Below are positions 54,132 through 64,000 of a stretch of 64,000 nt of DNA, piece by piece. The translations under genes and the position numbers were made by a program. Origin of the DNA: Acanthosepion pharaonis (Eukaryota > Mollusca > Cephalopoda > Sepiida > Sepiidae); assembly GCA_903632075.3 (NCBI GenBank), contig CAHIKZ030000836.1:649501-713500 (forward strand). Reading direction: 5' to 3'. Below the pieces are notes generated by a model, which was not told where the DNA came from, searched no databases, and was given only the letters and a program-made list of their open reading frames with translations. The first letter of the stretch is position 1, and every line of letters starts with the position of its first letter.

Positions 54132-54545
54132 ATCGTTTCATCACCAAACAAGGCAATAATGCCACTAAGACGCAAGAGATTACAGAGAGAAAAAATGAAG
54201 GAAAAATGAAAAGACTGAGAATGGAGAAGATAGCAGAAAGGACAATAAAGGAACATATTTCAAGTAGACAGAAGATGGAGATTGACGTTGCATTTATATT
54301 TTTGAAGATTGTAGTTATCAGGGAAGTTAGGAATCGGAAGAGCGTTTCGCAGGTGGGAAGTGCAAGAAAAGAAACTGTTAGAATAGAAATAGCAGTTTTT
54401 TTTTCTGTCTAATTCAACAGTAAACGATGAGACCTAGTTGCCAACCTAGTAGCACGTTTAAATTCTTGTAGTCGGGGCACCGAGGAGAAAAATGTTCACC
54501 AGAGCAGTTGCCATGAAAATTATTATAGAAAAGCGAGAAGTAAAC
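54132..54545 (-). mobile_element. jockey-like LINE 3' fragment
   Basis: On the minus strand the 3' UTR (GCGTCTTAGTGGCATTATTG CCTTG at the 3' end) and C-terminal coding traces (FKRATRLATRSHRLLL, PESTKLSRK-type) match other jockey copies: GGTCTCATCG, CCAACTAGGTCTCAT. It lies exactly between the two direct duplications. Confidence 0.72.
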
Positions 54546-54604
54546 CACATTGGCTATTTTCTATTGTTTTAATAGGCAACTTTTACAATTTTAATAAAAT
54601 CATG

Positions 54605-54771
54605 GCTGAATGGGAAACTGAATTCATAATTTTTATTTTCTCGAGAAGTGACAGCAAAAATGTTCAGTTTTTATTTACAAGTTTATTTAATTTTTAATTT
54701 TAATTTATTTTTAATCTGTAATTAACCATAACTATATGAAACTTAAATTGTTGGTTTTGTTTTGGACTTCA
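54605..54771 (+). repeat. direct duplication flanking a LINE, right copy
   Basis: GGGAAACTGAATTCATAATT, TTTTCTCGAGAAGTGACAGC, TTAACCATAACTATATGAAA; includes a small internal TTTTAATTTTAATTTA expansion relative to the left copy. Confidence 0.8.
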
Positions 54772-54775
54772 TGTC

Positions 54776-55494
54776 CTATATGTTTTTCGCAAAAAGAAAC
54801 CCCCCAACAGTAATTATAATGGTTTTTAAAAAGAACTGTATAATGTTAATAAAACCGTAACATATGAAACTGGATTGAAGCATATTCCTCGCTGCCCGTA
54901 ACTCTTACTACCTCAGATTGCTACTCGCTTTAATGATCCAAAGTGGGGCTTCAGTCCGTTATTCAGTGTTATATGTCATTGTTTTATTAAAATTATAAAA
55001 TTATCTTTTTAAAAGCAGTAGAAACTACTAGAATATATGATAATCTCTGTGACAATAGAAAAAACGTTTTCTTAACACACCGATTTTAAGTAAAATTGTA
55101 ATTTTGCCAGATTCTAAGTAAAATTGTAACAAGTTTTTTTAATAATCTACATTTGTCAATAGTTGTCTCTATAGAAACAGCTTCTTTCGTCTACCCTTCA
55201 TCAGAGCGACATGGTTGGATCAAACCTTAAAAGTTTACATTAACGTCATAAATAATGCCAAAATCATTGCAATAAATCACAGAAGTAAGATATGCATAGT
55301 GTTACGCTGTTTGGGTTTGGAACAATTTATTAAATAATCCTTTCTTTTTTTCATATTTACAAAGAAATTCTTAAAAGAAGTTAATAAGAAAAATAACACA
55401 TTTCAACACTGATTCATTGCAGTCGTCGACTTTATCTTGTATCTAATAATTTAATATCTTGTTTGCTAATCGCCTCATTTATGATGATTGCGAT
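54776..55494. other. no gene recognised
   Basis: A near-tandem pair TTTAAGTAAAATTGTAA / TTCTAAGTAAAATTGTAAC lies at 55085-55130. Confidence 0.4.
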
Positions 55495-56070
55495 AATAAG
55501 TAGACCAATTTTTGCACGGAAGGGACGACGCCATTATCTGCATGGTAATGTTGATGTAGGACGAGTTCCTTTTTGTCGAGTCTTTCTATTTTTTCGTTGG
55601 TCTTAGTCCTTTTCTCTTCTGGTGGCTTCGAAGATGTTGGTTCCAAAATGAAGGAGGAACACCATCAATTGGTTCGATCTCGGGCTTGTGCTTCAAACGA
55701 TTTAGACTCTATTACAGTGGCTTTCAGTGTTGTTATGAGTTGATCCTTCTATCTTCGAAATGGGCAAACCTGTGATCTTTTCCCCAGAGTGAGCCCACTG
55801 AATAAGACTAGACGTGGAAACCTTTTGTTTTTTACATTCTTTCTCGAAGACGGTATTTCATGATCAGCGATTCGATGCTTTTACTGGTACCTCTTTCCAG
55901 GAGTTTGGTTTTGGTTACATAGAATTTCTATATTTGATGTTCAAGGTTGAAGGATGCTTCTGCTGGTGCTAGCGTTCTAATTGTTGAATGTCGCGATGAT
56001 ATAGAGTCCAAGTTTTGCAGTCATATAGTAAAGTTTAAATGACAACAGCATTAAAGCACATCATTTTGTT
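55495..56070 (-). pseudogene. LINE RT protein C-terminal region (RTE/L1-like)
   Basis: The minus strand reads YDCKTWTLYHRDIQQLER, then LNIKYRNS, VPVKASNR, IMKYRLRERM, and further RDRTNWWCSSFIL-like and ATRREKDDQRK-like segments in alternating frames. The pattern (YG-E-WTL...H..QLE..HQ..LR.IL.IKW.D) is the region following the RT domain in a widespread LINE group. Heavily frameshifted. Confidence 0.65.
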
Positions 56071-58034
56071 GTTAATTACAGATTTTGTTTAAGACGCGTT
56101 TGATTAGATTTCCAAATGTTGTGGATTCCGGGATGAAATCCGGTCTCAACTGAATGACAAACGCAGGAATGAAATATAGCAAATAAATGTATTGACGTAA
56201 CAATACAATTGGTAATACGGTTAGTAGATCCAGAAATGCGGTTAGTAGCAATAATAATATATATACAGTCTGGTAAATTCAGTATCGAAGTATGACTTCC
56301 TTCCGAGTCTACGTGCTCGCAACTGTGACTCCTACAAAGCGGTTACCTCACACTCTCACTCTCACTCTCTCACTGTGTATCTCTCGTCTAACTCTCTGGG
56401 TATTCATCGGCAGCATTACAAGTACACACTAGACGAGTCCACTTGTATGAAAAAGGGGTTGACCCCTTAACACCAAATGCAGCATGTGCATTTTAATTCT
56501 ATCTCTCACGTCCTTTCTGAGATGCCCTTGTTTGATAAACAATGATTTCACTGGTCAACACGATTCATGGTGTCAAGAAATAAAACACATCTTTTTGCTA
56601 ATTTGATGTTGCTGATTCCGAAAATGACTTTAGTTTTTCATGGTCAGCTACCGTTTTCGCTGTACTAAATTTGCTCATTATTGGAAAAAAAAAGATCAAT
56701 TTACGATCTTGGCTGATCGCAAAATTTAGTTAATAAAGGTCGAAGAAATCCATCAATTTTCAGGTACGCTGAGCAATTTATGTCAGCTACCTGAAATAAA
56801 ATATTCTTTATAAGAAAACAGTGTCTTTGAGTCAAAAATGTTAAAATAGAAGTACCGAATTTCACCAATTTATCGCCTAAATTCAAATTAACTTATAAAC
56901 TTTATCAGTGATACACTTTAGTAAACCTAATAATTAAGGTGGCATCAAAACACGGAAACCCTAAAATCTTCTGTTTGATATTCATAAATATATCCCATTA
57001 CTTTTATCCGTTCACTACGGAAGAAAACCAAGCACATTAAGAGCATTTTGTTTTCACAGTTGGAAAGAAACTCCAACTAAAGACATCCCAATTGAATGCT
57101 CTTATCCATTGTACCTGATACTGCTGGAGTATCAAGTAACACTGAATATGACAAACAACCAAGAAATATTTTTTTTATCATACTTCTTATGATAAGGTTT
57201 TATTTCAGCTGTTAGTTTATTAAATGTTTTGATGAACAAGTTGGTTTGGGTATATTCATTCGTGTTATTTTTAAAGGCATAGGGTCTAATTGTTATTGCA
57301 AAAATAGTATTTCTCAATAAGCAGACTAATATTTGTTAGTTTAAATACGAATTGAGAGGTTTCTATGATTTTATTTTGAGAATTTGCCAACATCATATAT
57401 ACAGAAAACAAATGAAAAAATGCTTTAAAGCATTTATGTACAGCAAAAATGGCAGCTAACCAAGAAAATTAAGGTCATTTTCAGATTCAGCGAATTCAAA
57501 TTAGCTAAAAAAAAAGATGTATGTTGTCTCGACACCATTTCAAAGATTTTTTGTATTAACCAGTGATAGAAACGTTGAAAAGTCAAAGAAAAACAAGGAT
57601 TTACAATTTTTCTAAAGCGACACGTCTTACAAGTGGCATCGTAGAAAAATGTCTTCAACTTGTATCGCTTCTTTTTAGCCATCTTTTATGAAGTTAGCTC
57701 CATCTTTTTCTGCTATTTTTTTACCTACGTTTCTCCTTATTATAATCCTTAAACGTTCTGACTTTCTGTTTCTATTATTATAATCATTATGTAAATTGTG
57801 TGATACGAATCAGCAAATTCTTCAGGTGAAAATCTTTTCGAAACGAAGCCTTTATGTGCATAAAACATGATTCTTTTTAGACAACCGGAATAAAGTTTCA
57901 AGAACAAGTTTTGTGCCACTTAGAGTAACCCTAATGACAACCGATAATTTCTCCTGAATCGAATGTCTGGTGGACTGATATTATTTAGCGTACAAATACG
58001 AGCGTCTCCACCCCCACCCCAGTTTCTCAAACCA
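56071..58034. other. no gene recognised
   Basis: About 2 kb. A CTCACT-rich stretch sits at 56350-56380, and AAGGGGTTGACCCCTT (56452-56467) is a perfect 16-bp palindrome. Nothing coding recognised. Confidence 0.4.
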
Positions 58035-58200
58035 TTTTACAAATGTAGGATTAATGCAAACGGTTAGTGACAGTGAAATTAGAATTTGTGATTTTGGTTC
58101 GAATTTCGACTACGTCTGTTGCTTACACTTCCACATTAATGCTCATAAGAAAGAAATGAAAGCAAATCTACTTCCACCACCAAGGATTAAACAGCAGAAT
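58035..58200 (+). mobile_element. tRNA-derived SINE family S2, diverged copy 4
   Basis: ATTAATGCAAACGGTTAGTG, B-box TGGTTCGAATTTC (58095-58107), then GTTGCTTACACTTCCACATT, TGCTCATAAGAAAGAAATGA and ACCAAGGATTAAACAGCAG follow the S2 order with many changes. Confidence 0.55.
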
Positions 58201-58509
58201 ATATTACTTTCCTTTGGGTATTAGTCCAGGAAAAGAAAAATTCTGAATTCCAATCCAAGGAGAAGGCAACTGAAAAAGACTCCACTATCTTTCACAAGAT
58301 GACATTCACAGATAATTAAATATGGAATCTGCGAGAATAGCTTACGTCCTGAAAGGAAAATGGCATTATAAAAAATGATCCTCGCAAAGTTTTCATTTCA
58401 AGATAAGCTAATTAAACAGAGAGCTTATAATAAAATCTTAAAAATGCAGTATAAAAGACTAAACACTTCACGGCCGACCAAAACCATGAACAATCGATAA
58501 AAATGTGTT

Positions 58510-58760
58510 TTTAATCATTTCGTCACGAGCAAGTGAAAAAAAAAAGATTTTATTCAGGAGAAAAAACAACAAAAAAAGAGTTTCAAGCAAACATTAAATG
58601 GCGATTGACGTTTTAAATAAAATTTCAAAAGATCGATCGTGGCAGGAAAGAAATAATCCGGAAGTGAGTTCCACAGACAGGAAGCGCGAAAAAAGAATAT
58701 TAGAATATAACTTCTAATTAGGTCTAAATACTTCAACAGCAAAACGATGGGACCTTGTTA
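58510..58760 (-). mobile_element. jockey-like LINE 3' end
   Basis: The minus strand gives LLKYLDLIRSYILIFFF, RASCLWNSLPDYFFPATIDL and LLKFYLKRQSPF, the C-terminus. The 3' end is in a T-rich run at 58510-58545. It continues at 59063 after an insertion. Confidence 0.75.
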
Positions 58761-59062
58761 TGATGTTGATTTGGGGTTAGTAGAGACAAACGCCAAATAA
58801 CACGTAACAATAAAAAAGGTTTTAATAGGTTGGTAAAATGGTACAGAAATCGCCTGAGTAGTCAATAACTAGCTCATCTAAGAACTTCTATCTCTCTTCC
58901 ATGTCAACTGACATGCCACTATTTAAAGTCTTTGTTCACAGACAAATTCATCTTCCAGAGGGGTGGTAGGTTTCCGACACAACAGACCTAATAGTCAATC
59001 TAATATTGTTGAAAATATAATGATGAAAATAGCTAATGCGATAAAAAATATTTCTAAAAAAA
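58761..59062. other. 300-bp insertion inside a jockey-like LINE
   Basis: In other copies the sequences on either side are nearly contiguous (about 100 bp of LINE is missing). The segment starts TGTTGATTTGGGG and contains AATAAAAAAGG and TATTTAAAG. A solo LTR is conceivable, but terminal CA and target duplications were not established. Confidence 0.4.
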
Positions 59063-59460
59063 AACGCAAAAAGAAATCACGCCACAGCGGTGGGAAAGTG
59101 ACTGGTCAAGGTCACTAAAAATAGAAACCTTTCTTTGAATTTTACCAAGAATCTCGAGATATAGAGCAGGAGAACAAGACCTGATATGGCAGCAATATTC
59201 AGTACCCGGAGGAATGGTATCTAACGTGCAACATGGATTCTGACATGAAAAATTATCTGGCACGACACAGAAAACCGACATTCCCAGCAGCAGACCCCAC
59301 AATTGATTCAATATAATCCTTCCACTTCATGTCATTAGAAAAGGTGAGACCAAGAAGGTACGATGAGATGCTCCCCCGGGAGCTCAGCATCCAACGTGCC
59401 TGATGGAAGGCAAATGTGTTTAAACCATTACTAAGCAACATTAAATCTTTCGTATAATCG
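59063..59460 (-). mobile_element. jockey-like LINE, post-RT region
   Basis: The minus strand reads LLSNGLNTFAFHQARWMLSS, RGSISSYLLGLTFSNDMKWK, DYIESIVGSAAGNVGFLCRA, then PGTEYCCHIRSCSPALYLEI and LGKIQRKVS. It is the 5' continuation of the 58510-58760 fragment. Confidence 0.82.
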
Positions 59461-59474
59461 TTTTACGAGTATCG

Positions 59475-59825
59475 AAGCGATGCAACACGACACTCAATTG
59501 CGGCGGACTGGTCACGTGATGAGGAGGAAGGCATACTGTCTTCTAAAGTGTCTCCTATTCGTAGAACTAGTCTGGGGATGATGGTGGAGTGGGAACCCAC
59601 TGAAGAGATACAAGGATTACTTGAAAACAGCATTAATCTCCTGTGCAACCAGCGGGAAACAGAGACAGCTAATCGGGCGACCGACACACACCAGACGGAG
59701 CTGACTACTTCACTTGCTGAAACAAGGCACAGAAAAAAAAGATTAAAAACAGACAACTCCACAGGGCCATAATAAACTTCGTGTCATTATGAAGATAGCA
59801 GAGCCAAGTTCTGAGTGCTAGATGA
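59475..59825 (+). pseudogene. LINE RT protein C-terminal fragment (RTE/L1-like)
   Basis: Plus strand: QLRRTGHVMRRKAYCLLKCL, LFVELVWGWWWSGNPLKRYK, DYLKTALISCATSGKQRQ, LIGRPTHTRRS and a stop. The pattern LRW-GHV-RM...LFFGEL..G-R..G...RYKD.LK..L is the C-terminal region of a LINE group. Tail to tail with the jockey fragment on its left. A longer open frame in another phase (59548-59772) is a shadow. Confidence 0.65.
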
Positions 59826-59853
59826 AGAGAATTTTCCTTTATTTACATTTTGA

Positions 59854-59857
<4 letters not shown>

Positions 59858-59920
<63 letters not shown>
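59858..59920. repeat. (ATT)n/(AAT)n microsatellite
   Basis: ATT run switching to AAT run, an inverted-like arrangement next to the RLE LINE 3' end. Confidence 0.95.
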
Positions 59921-59924
59921 TCTC

Positions 59925-59981
59925 TGGTGTGTACACATTTCGTTCCGGGTCCCGCCCAGAGACCTAAGGTTAAAAATGAGA

Positions 59982-60023
<42 letters not shown>

Positions 60024-60355
60024 GAAAAATTATTATTATAAAAAAAAAACAAATAATATATTTTACATAGATAAAGCCCTTCGTAAGGTGTGGGCTGTAC
60101 TCGTAAGAACATTTTTTGTATTTCTTTAAGGCATTAACTTCCAGGAATCCCTTCAATGAGTCTACTGGAATCTTTTCCAACAAATCGGAGGGCTCCAACT
60201 ACAACAGGGATTGTTGATGTTCTATGTGCCACATTTTTGACATTTCGATTTCAAGGTCCTTATAGCTGTTTGAAGATCTTCAAAGATACATTGCAATCTG
60301 CAGGGAGTGACATCAATAAGGAGAACATTTTTTTTGTTTGCGGTCTGTAATAACA
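59925..60355 (-). mobile_element. RLE-type (R4/Dong-like) LINE 3' portion
   Basis: Minus-strand traces of VTPCRLQCIFEDLQTA, YKDLEIEMSKMWHI, VVVGALRFVGKDSSRLI and the 3' UTR CTTAGGTCTCTGGGCGGGAC match the 47-48 kb copies. An (ATT)n tract at 59982-60021 sits inside the 3' UTR. Flanked on the left by (ATT/AAT)n and on the right by TTATTATTATTATTTA. Confidence 0.8.
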
Positions 60356-60583
60356 ATGTTTATTATTATTATTTATATTATTTATTATAAATTTTGTGCA
60401 ACCCTGTCCATCTACTCAGCAGATTATTATCAGTAAAAATACAATACAAATATTGAGCATGTTAAGTATCACTTAACATCAGCATTTATGCAAACAAAAT
60501 GCATATATTTATTATCATAACATCTCGCGGTTTTAGGTAATGAAACGGTAAGAAGAGAGTGTACTAAACAAAAAACAAAAGAA

Positions 60584-60621
<38 letters not shown>

Positions 60622-60720
60622 CAACAAGTTTTAACCTGTGAAAATTCACAGCTTTCCTATTTTAATATTCTGATGAATATTAATTCCTCAGTATCTGTCT
60701 ATATTTTCTGAGATGAGGTA
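60356..60720. other. no gene recognised, contains (AAT)n
   Basis: (AAT)n and AAC units at 60590-60626. Confidence 0.5.
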
Positions 60721-60721
60721 T

Positions 60722-60812
60722 AATGTATATTATTTACATTATTCGGACTATTGTCCTCATCTTTGTCGCCATATATATTACAACGTTTCGGCCGTTGTAC
60801 GCTCCGATCTAT
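60722..60812 (+). repeat. foldback repeat family A, left arm only
   Basis: ATATTATTTACATTATTCGG, TGTCCTCATCTTTGTCGCCA, CAACGTTTCGGCCGTTGTAC and GCTCCG match family A. Cut off by ATCT/GA repeats and (TA)n. Confidence 0.8.
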
Positions 60813-60830
60813 CTATCTAGAGAGAGAGAG

Positions 60831-60897
<67 letters not shown>

Positions 60898-60955
60898 TAC
60901 ACACACACAAACACACACACACAAACACACACACATACATATACTTGCACGTACA
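60813..60955. repeat. GA/TA/CA compound microsatellite
   Basis: ATCT and GA units, about 26 TA units, then CA-rich repeats with AAAC interruptions. Confidence 0.96.
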
Positions 60956-61330
<375 letters not shown>

Positions 61331-61786
61331 AATATGTGGTATATATATTATTGGACGTTATAACATTGATATGTAGTACTGAAGTGTATTGTAGTGATAT
61401 ATATTGTATTATTTGTTTTGATGAAGTGATATTTGATAATTTATCTTAGTATAATATTTAAAAGTTTATATATTTTTATGCATTTATTATTATTATTTTA
61501 TTAATATTTATTATTTACGTTTTGTATGTAATATTTAATATATTATTTAAAAGATATTAATAATTAATTAATTAAATTAATATATTTCAATTTGTTTTTA
61601 TATAGTGTCTTCTTTCACTTTATTCTAAAGGCATTTCATTTTTAATTTTAATTGTAGATTTTTACTTTTATTTAATCTCTCTCTCTTATTGGTTCAGTAT
61701 ATTATATATTAGATGATAAATATTAACAGTTTTTCCTTGTAGATGTGAATTATTTAATATAGCTTTAATTTAAAATATGTTGATTT
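61331..61786. other. AT-rich, no gene recognised
   Basis: Extremely AT-rich with TTAATTAA-type palindromes near 61560. Confidence 0.4.
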
Positions 61787-62064
61787 AAATTTTATATTAG
61801 ATACTTCTTCCTAAGATAATATAATCATTTCAATATATTAAATTTTATATTAGATACTTCTTCCTAAGATATTATAATCATTTCAATATATTAAATTTTA
61901 TATTAGATACTTCTTCCTAAGATAATATAATCATTTCAATACATTAAATTTTATATTAGATACTTCTTCCTAAGATAATATAATCATTTCAATATATTAA
62001 ATTTTATATTAGATACTTCTTCCTAAGATAATATAATCATTTCAATATATTAAATTTTATATTT
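61787..62064. repeat. 53-bp minisatellite, five copies plus a partial
   Basis: Units begin AAATTTTATATTAGATACTT at 61787, 61840, 61893, 61946, 61999 and 62052, an exact 53-bp period. They differ by isolated substitutions (for example AGATAATATAAT against AGATATTATAAT), so the array is recent. Confidence 0.97.
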
Positions 62065-62820
62065 TTCCTAATATTTTTCTGATATATTGTTTATTTTAAT
62101 ATATCTTTTCTTCTGAATGATCTCTCCTTCATATAAATGGATTTATCTTTTTATTTAAAATACTATTATTTACGTTTATAGCTTCATGAAGGTTTCATTT
62201 AAGTCTAAACTACCTTCTGATTGCTACTGTGTTTCAAATTAATGGGTCATTTCTTCACTTTTCTCTTCCTTTTTTTTCTCTTCCTTTCTCCTCTCTCATA
62301 TCCAAACTTACACAAGTTCCTAGTTTTTATTAGCCCCCTTTTTCTCTTTTTCCTTTTTCCCTTTCCTTCTTTCTTTTCTTAAACATGAACGTGCTCCTCA
62401 TCTCTCTCCCTCTTCTTCTCTCTCTCTTTCTCTCTCCTTCTTTACGTTTATCTGTCTGTCTTTCTGTTTCGCTCTCCTTCTCAAAATGATAATTTCAGTA
62501 AAGATTGATAATGAGTATTACGTCTTTTTTTTTTTTTTTGTATAGACAATACTTCTGGCAAAATGTTTTTGCCCCCAAAACAATGTTACAAAATTCATTC
62601 ATTCATTTACATATCGAATATAATTGCTATTTATATAAACACAAACTGGTTTAACCCAATAATGCCTAGCCTAAAATCTTTTATTATTTATAAAATTAAA
62701 ATACAATCCCGTAAATTAATAATAGGTCTCCAAATGAAATCTATTAATTGTTATATATTTATTTTAAAAAAATCCCGTAAATCAACAAAATAGGGCCATT
62801 GCCATTAGAGGGTTAATATA
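62065..62820. other. pyrimidine-rich tract and unassigned AT-rich DNA
   Basis: 62250-62480 is strongly CT-rich (TCTCTC, CTTTTTC). Two copies of AAAATCCCGTAAATYAA-type sequence occur near 62700-62785. No gene recognised. Confidence 0.45.
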
Positions 62821-63186
62821 CAGGGTGTCCATAAAGTCCGTGTGCACTTAAAAAATTATAACTTTATTTATATTTGCGATAGAAATAATCTGTAAAAATG
62901 TTATAAAGTTTAATGTACCTAGTTTTAAGTATAGCTAAGATAACTAATGTGATTTCAGGCATTACTGTAAATCAGTTGGCAAATGTTTTCCGTGAACTGC
63001 AAAATCGTATTACCCTTTGTATTGCTAATGATGGAGGACATGTGGAAACTTAAATAAAATTTCAATAAATCATTAAAAAAAAATATAGATTTACTTCTTT
63101 CTAATCCTTTTTAGAAATTATTTCTGTCGCAAATACAAATAAAGTTATAATTTTTTAAAGTGCACACGAACTTTATGGACACCCTG
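62821..63186 (+). mobile_element. internally deleted mariner with about 70-bp TIRs
   Basis: The left end CAGGGTGTCCATAAAGTCCG TGTGCACTT...AATTATAACTTTATTT is mirrored by ...TTATAATTTTTTAAAGTGCA and CGAACTTTATGGACACCCTG. TA flanks both ends (62819-62820, 63187-63188). At 366 bp it keeps only the transposase tail (below). Terminal repeats are well matched, so it may have been mobilised in trans fairly recently. The same TIR makes up the mini-hairpin at 26259-26338. Confidence 0.9.
62946..63053 (+). pseudogene. mariner transposase C-terminal tail
   Basis: Thirty-five codons and a natural stop read NVISGITVNQLANVFRELQN then RITLCIANDGGHVET. The F-x-E-L-x-x-R-I-x-x-CI-x-x-x-GGH-x-E tail is typical of mariner-like transposases. 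The catalytic domain is deleted. Confidence 0.8.
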
Positions 63187-63188
63187 TA

Positions 63189-64000
63189 TTATAAAATTGT
63201 ACTAAATTTAACGAGACAGCTGCATTCTCAGCAAAAGTATAATAGATATTTTTTAGAGTTTATTAAAAGGGCAGAATGTAAATAGGAAGATTGTGTTGCT
63301 CCAATCTTCCTATCAAATGTTCTGGGCCAATCAGGATCCACTTCCAACTCCTTTGTCTTATATATCAGTATTTTATATTTATTTTATATTTACTGAATAC
63401 AGTAAGGGACGAAACTAAATCGAATATTCTTGTGACAAAACTACCAAGTGGCCACCTTGAAAATCTGCATTACATATCCTAACGGTTACCTGGTTTCGAA
63501 CGCTTGGCACTCTATAACTTTGAGAAGAGTCATTAACATTTCAGTCTTTGTTGAGAGACTTGATCTCTTTTGTTTTCTTGGTGTTATTATCATAATACTT
63601 CGGTCGATTCATTCTTCAGACTTCTTTGGAGCCGTGCCCATTGGTGGGTTAATATATTATTCATGAGAAAAGTGAATGGTCTTTAATTTTTCAAATAAAG
63701 AAATCTAATTAACCGAACATTTTTCGGAAAGAATAAAGATATATTTCTACGTTTAATTTAGCACCGCATATGACTAATGGGGATAATGTGTTTCAAATAT
63801 CGCTATCTTTCAAACAGAGAGCACTTTCCAGCTTTTAAAATCAGCTTTCGAAAGTCTGCTTTTTACCTAACCCCAAACACCGACTATAAACGCCGAAGAG
63901 CAACACGCAACGACTCTGACCATTGATTGAACAAATGCATAAATCTGAGACGTATATTGCCCTTGTGCAATTTTAGCTTAAATGGCCGCAAATTTCTATT
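63189..64000. other. no gene recognised
   Basis: Unassigned DNA to the window edge. A 12-bp inverted pair CAATCTTCCTAT / ATAGGAAGATTG lies around 63280-63312. Confidence 0.4.

Noticed and set aside
59548..59772. 74-codon open frame as a separate gene
   Set aside because: It is an alternate frame of the LINE RT C-terminal remnant at 59475-59825.

Overview
The window looks like intergenic or intronic DNA from a large, repeat-rich animal genome, most likely a mollusc and plausibly a cephalopod. This is inference: the sequence is AT-rich, saturated with (TA)n, (CA)n, (GATA)n, (ATT)n and (CT)n microsatellites, and carries several tRNA-headed SINE-like families plus decayed jockey-like, RTE-like, R4/Dong-like, Penelope-like and mariner elements. 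No bacterial, organellar or viral gene set is present. I found no convincing intact host gene. The only host-coding candidate is a short open stretch at 1-81 ending in a good splice donor.

Layout. 0-7 kb: possible exon, a TA-flanked mariner deletion derivative, a jockey 3' fragment inside a foldback repeat, two restriction-like-endonuclease (RLE) LINE fragments, a duplicated 220-bp repeat with microsatellite edges, another jockey fragment and a complete foldback element. 7-11.5 kb: two Penelope-like elements (PLE) joined head to head, one with reverse transcriptase (YVDD) and GIY-YIG endonuclease remnants, the other lacking the RT. 11.5-20 kb: a jockey fragment, a GC-rich tandem duplication (14.8-15.5 kb), long AT-rich DNA and a gutted mariner. 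20-29 kb: class II tRNA-like repeats, a GATA-tailed SINE, a second PLE with an inverted end, a tandem array of tRNA-like units (24.6-25.3 kb), a long jockey 3' end and a (TTA)n tract. 29-42 kb: a three-copy 198-bp satellite, a minisatellite seen at three loci, LINE fragments, a mariner remnant, a PLE end, a 450-bp direct duplication and an RTE-like LINE. 42-49 kb: the longest LINE copy (endonuclease plus RT), another foldback, two tandem RLE-LINE copies between TAA repeats and a mariner fragment. 49-64 kb: tRNA-like repeats, LINE fragments, a 53-bp minisatellite and an internally deleted mariner with long terminal repeats.

Nothing here works together as a pathway. The structure comes from transposon families, their preference for or carriage of microsatellites, and repeated inverted joining. 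Almost every recognised coding remnant has stops, frameshifts or deletions. Family names rest on motif recognition by eye. Boundaries are approximate unless terminal repeats or duplications are described.
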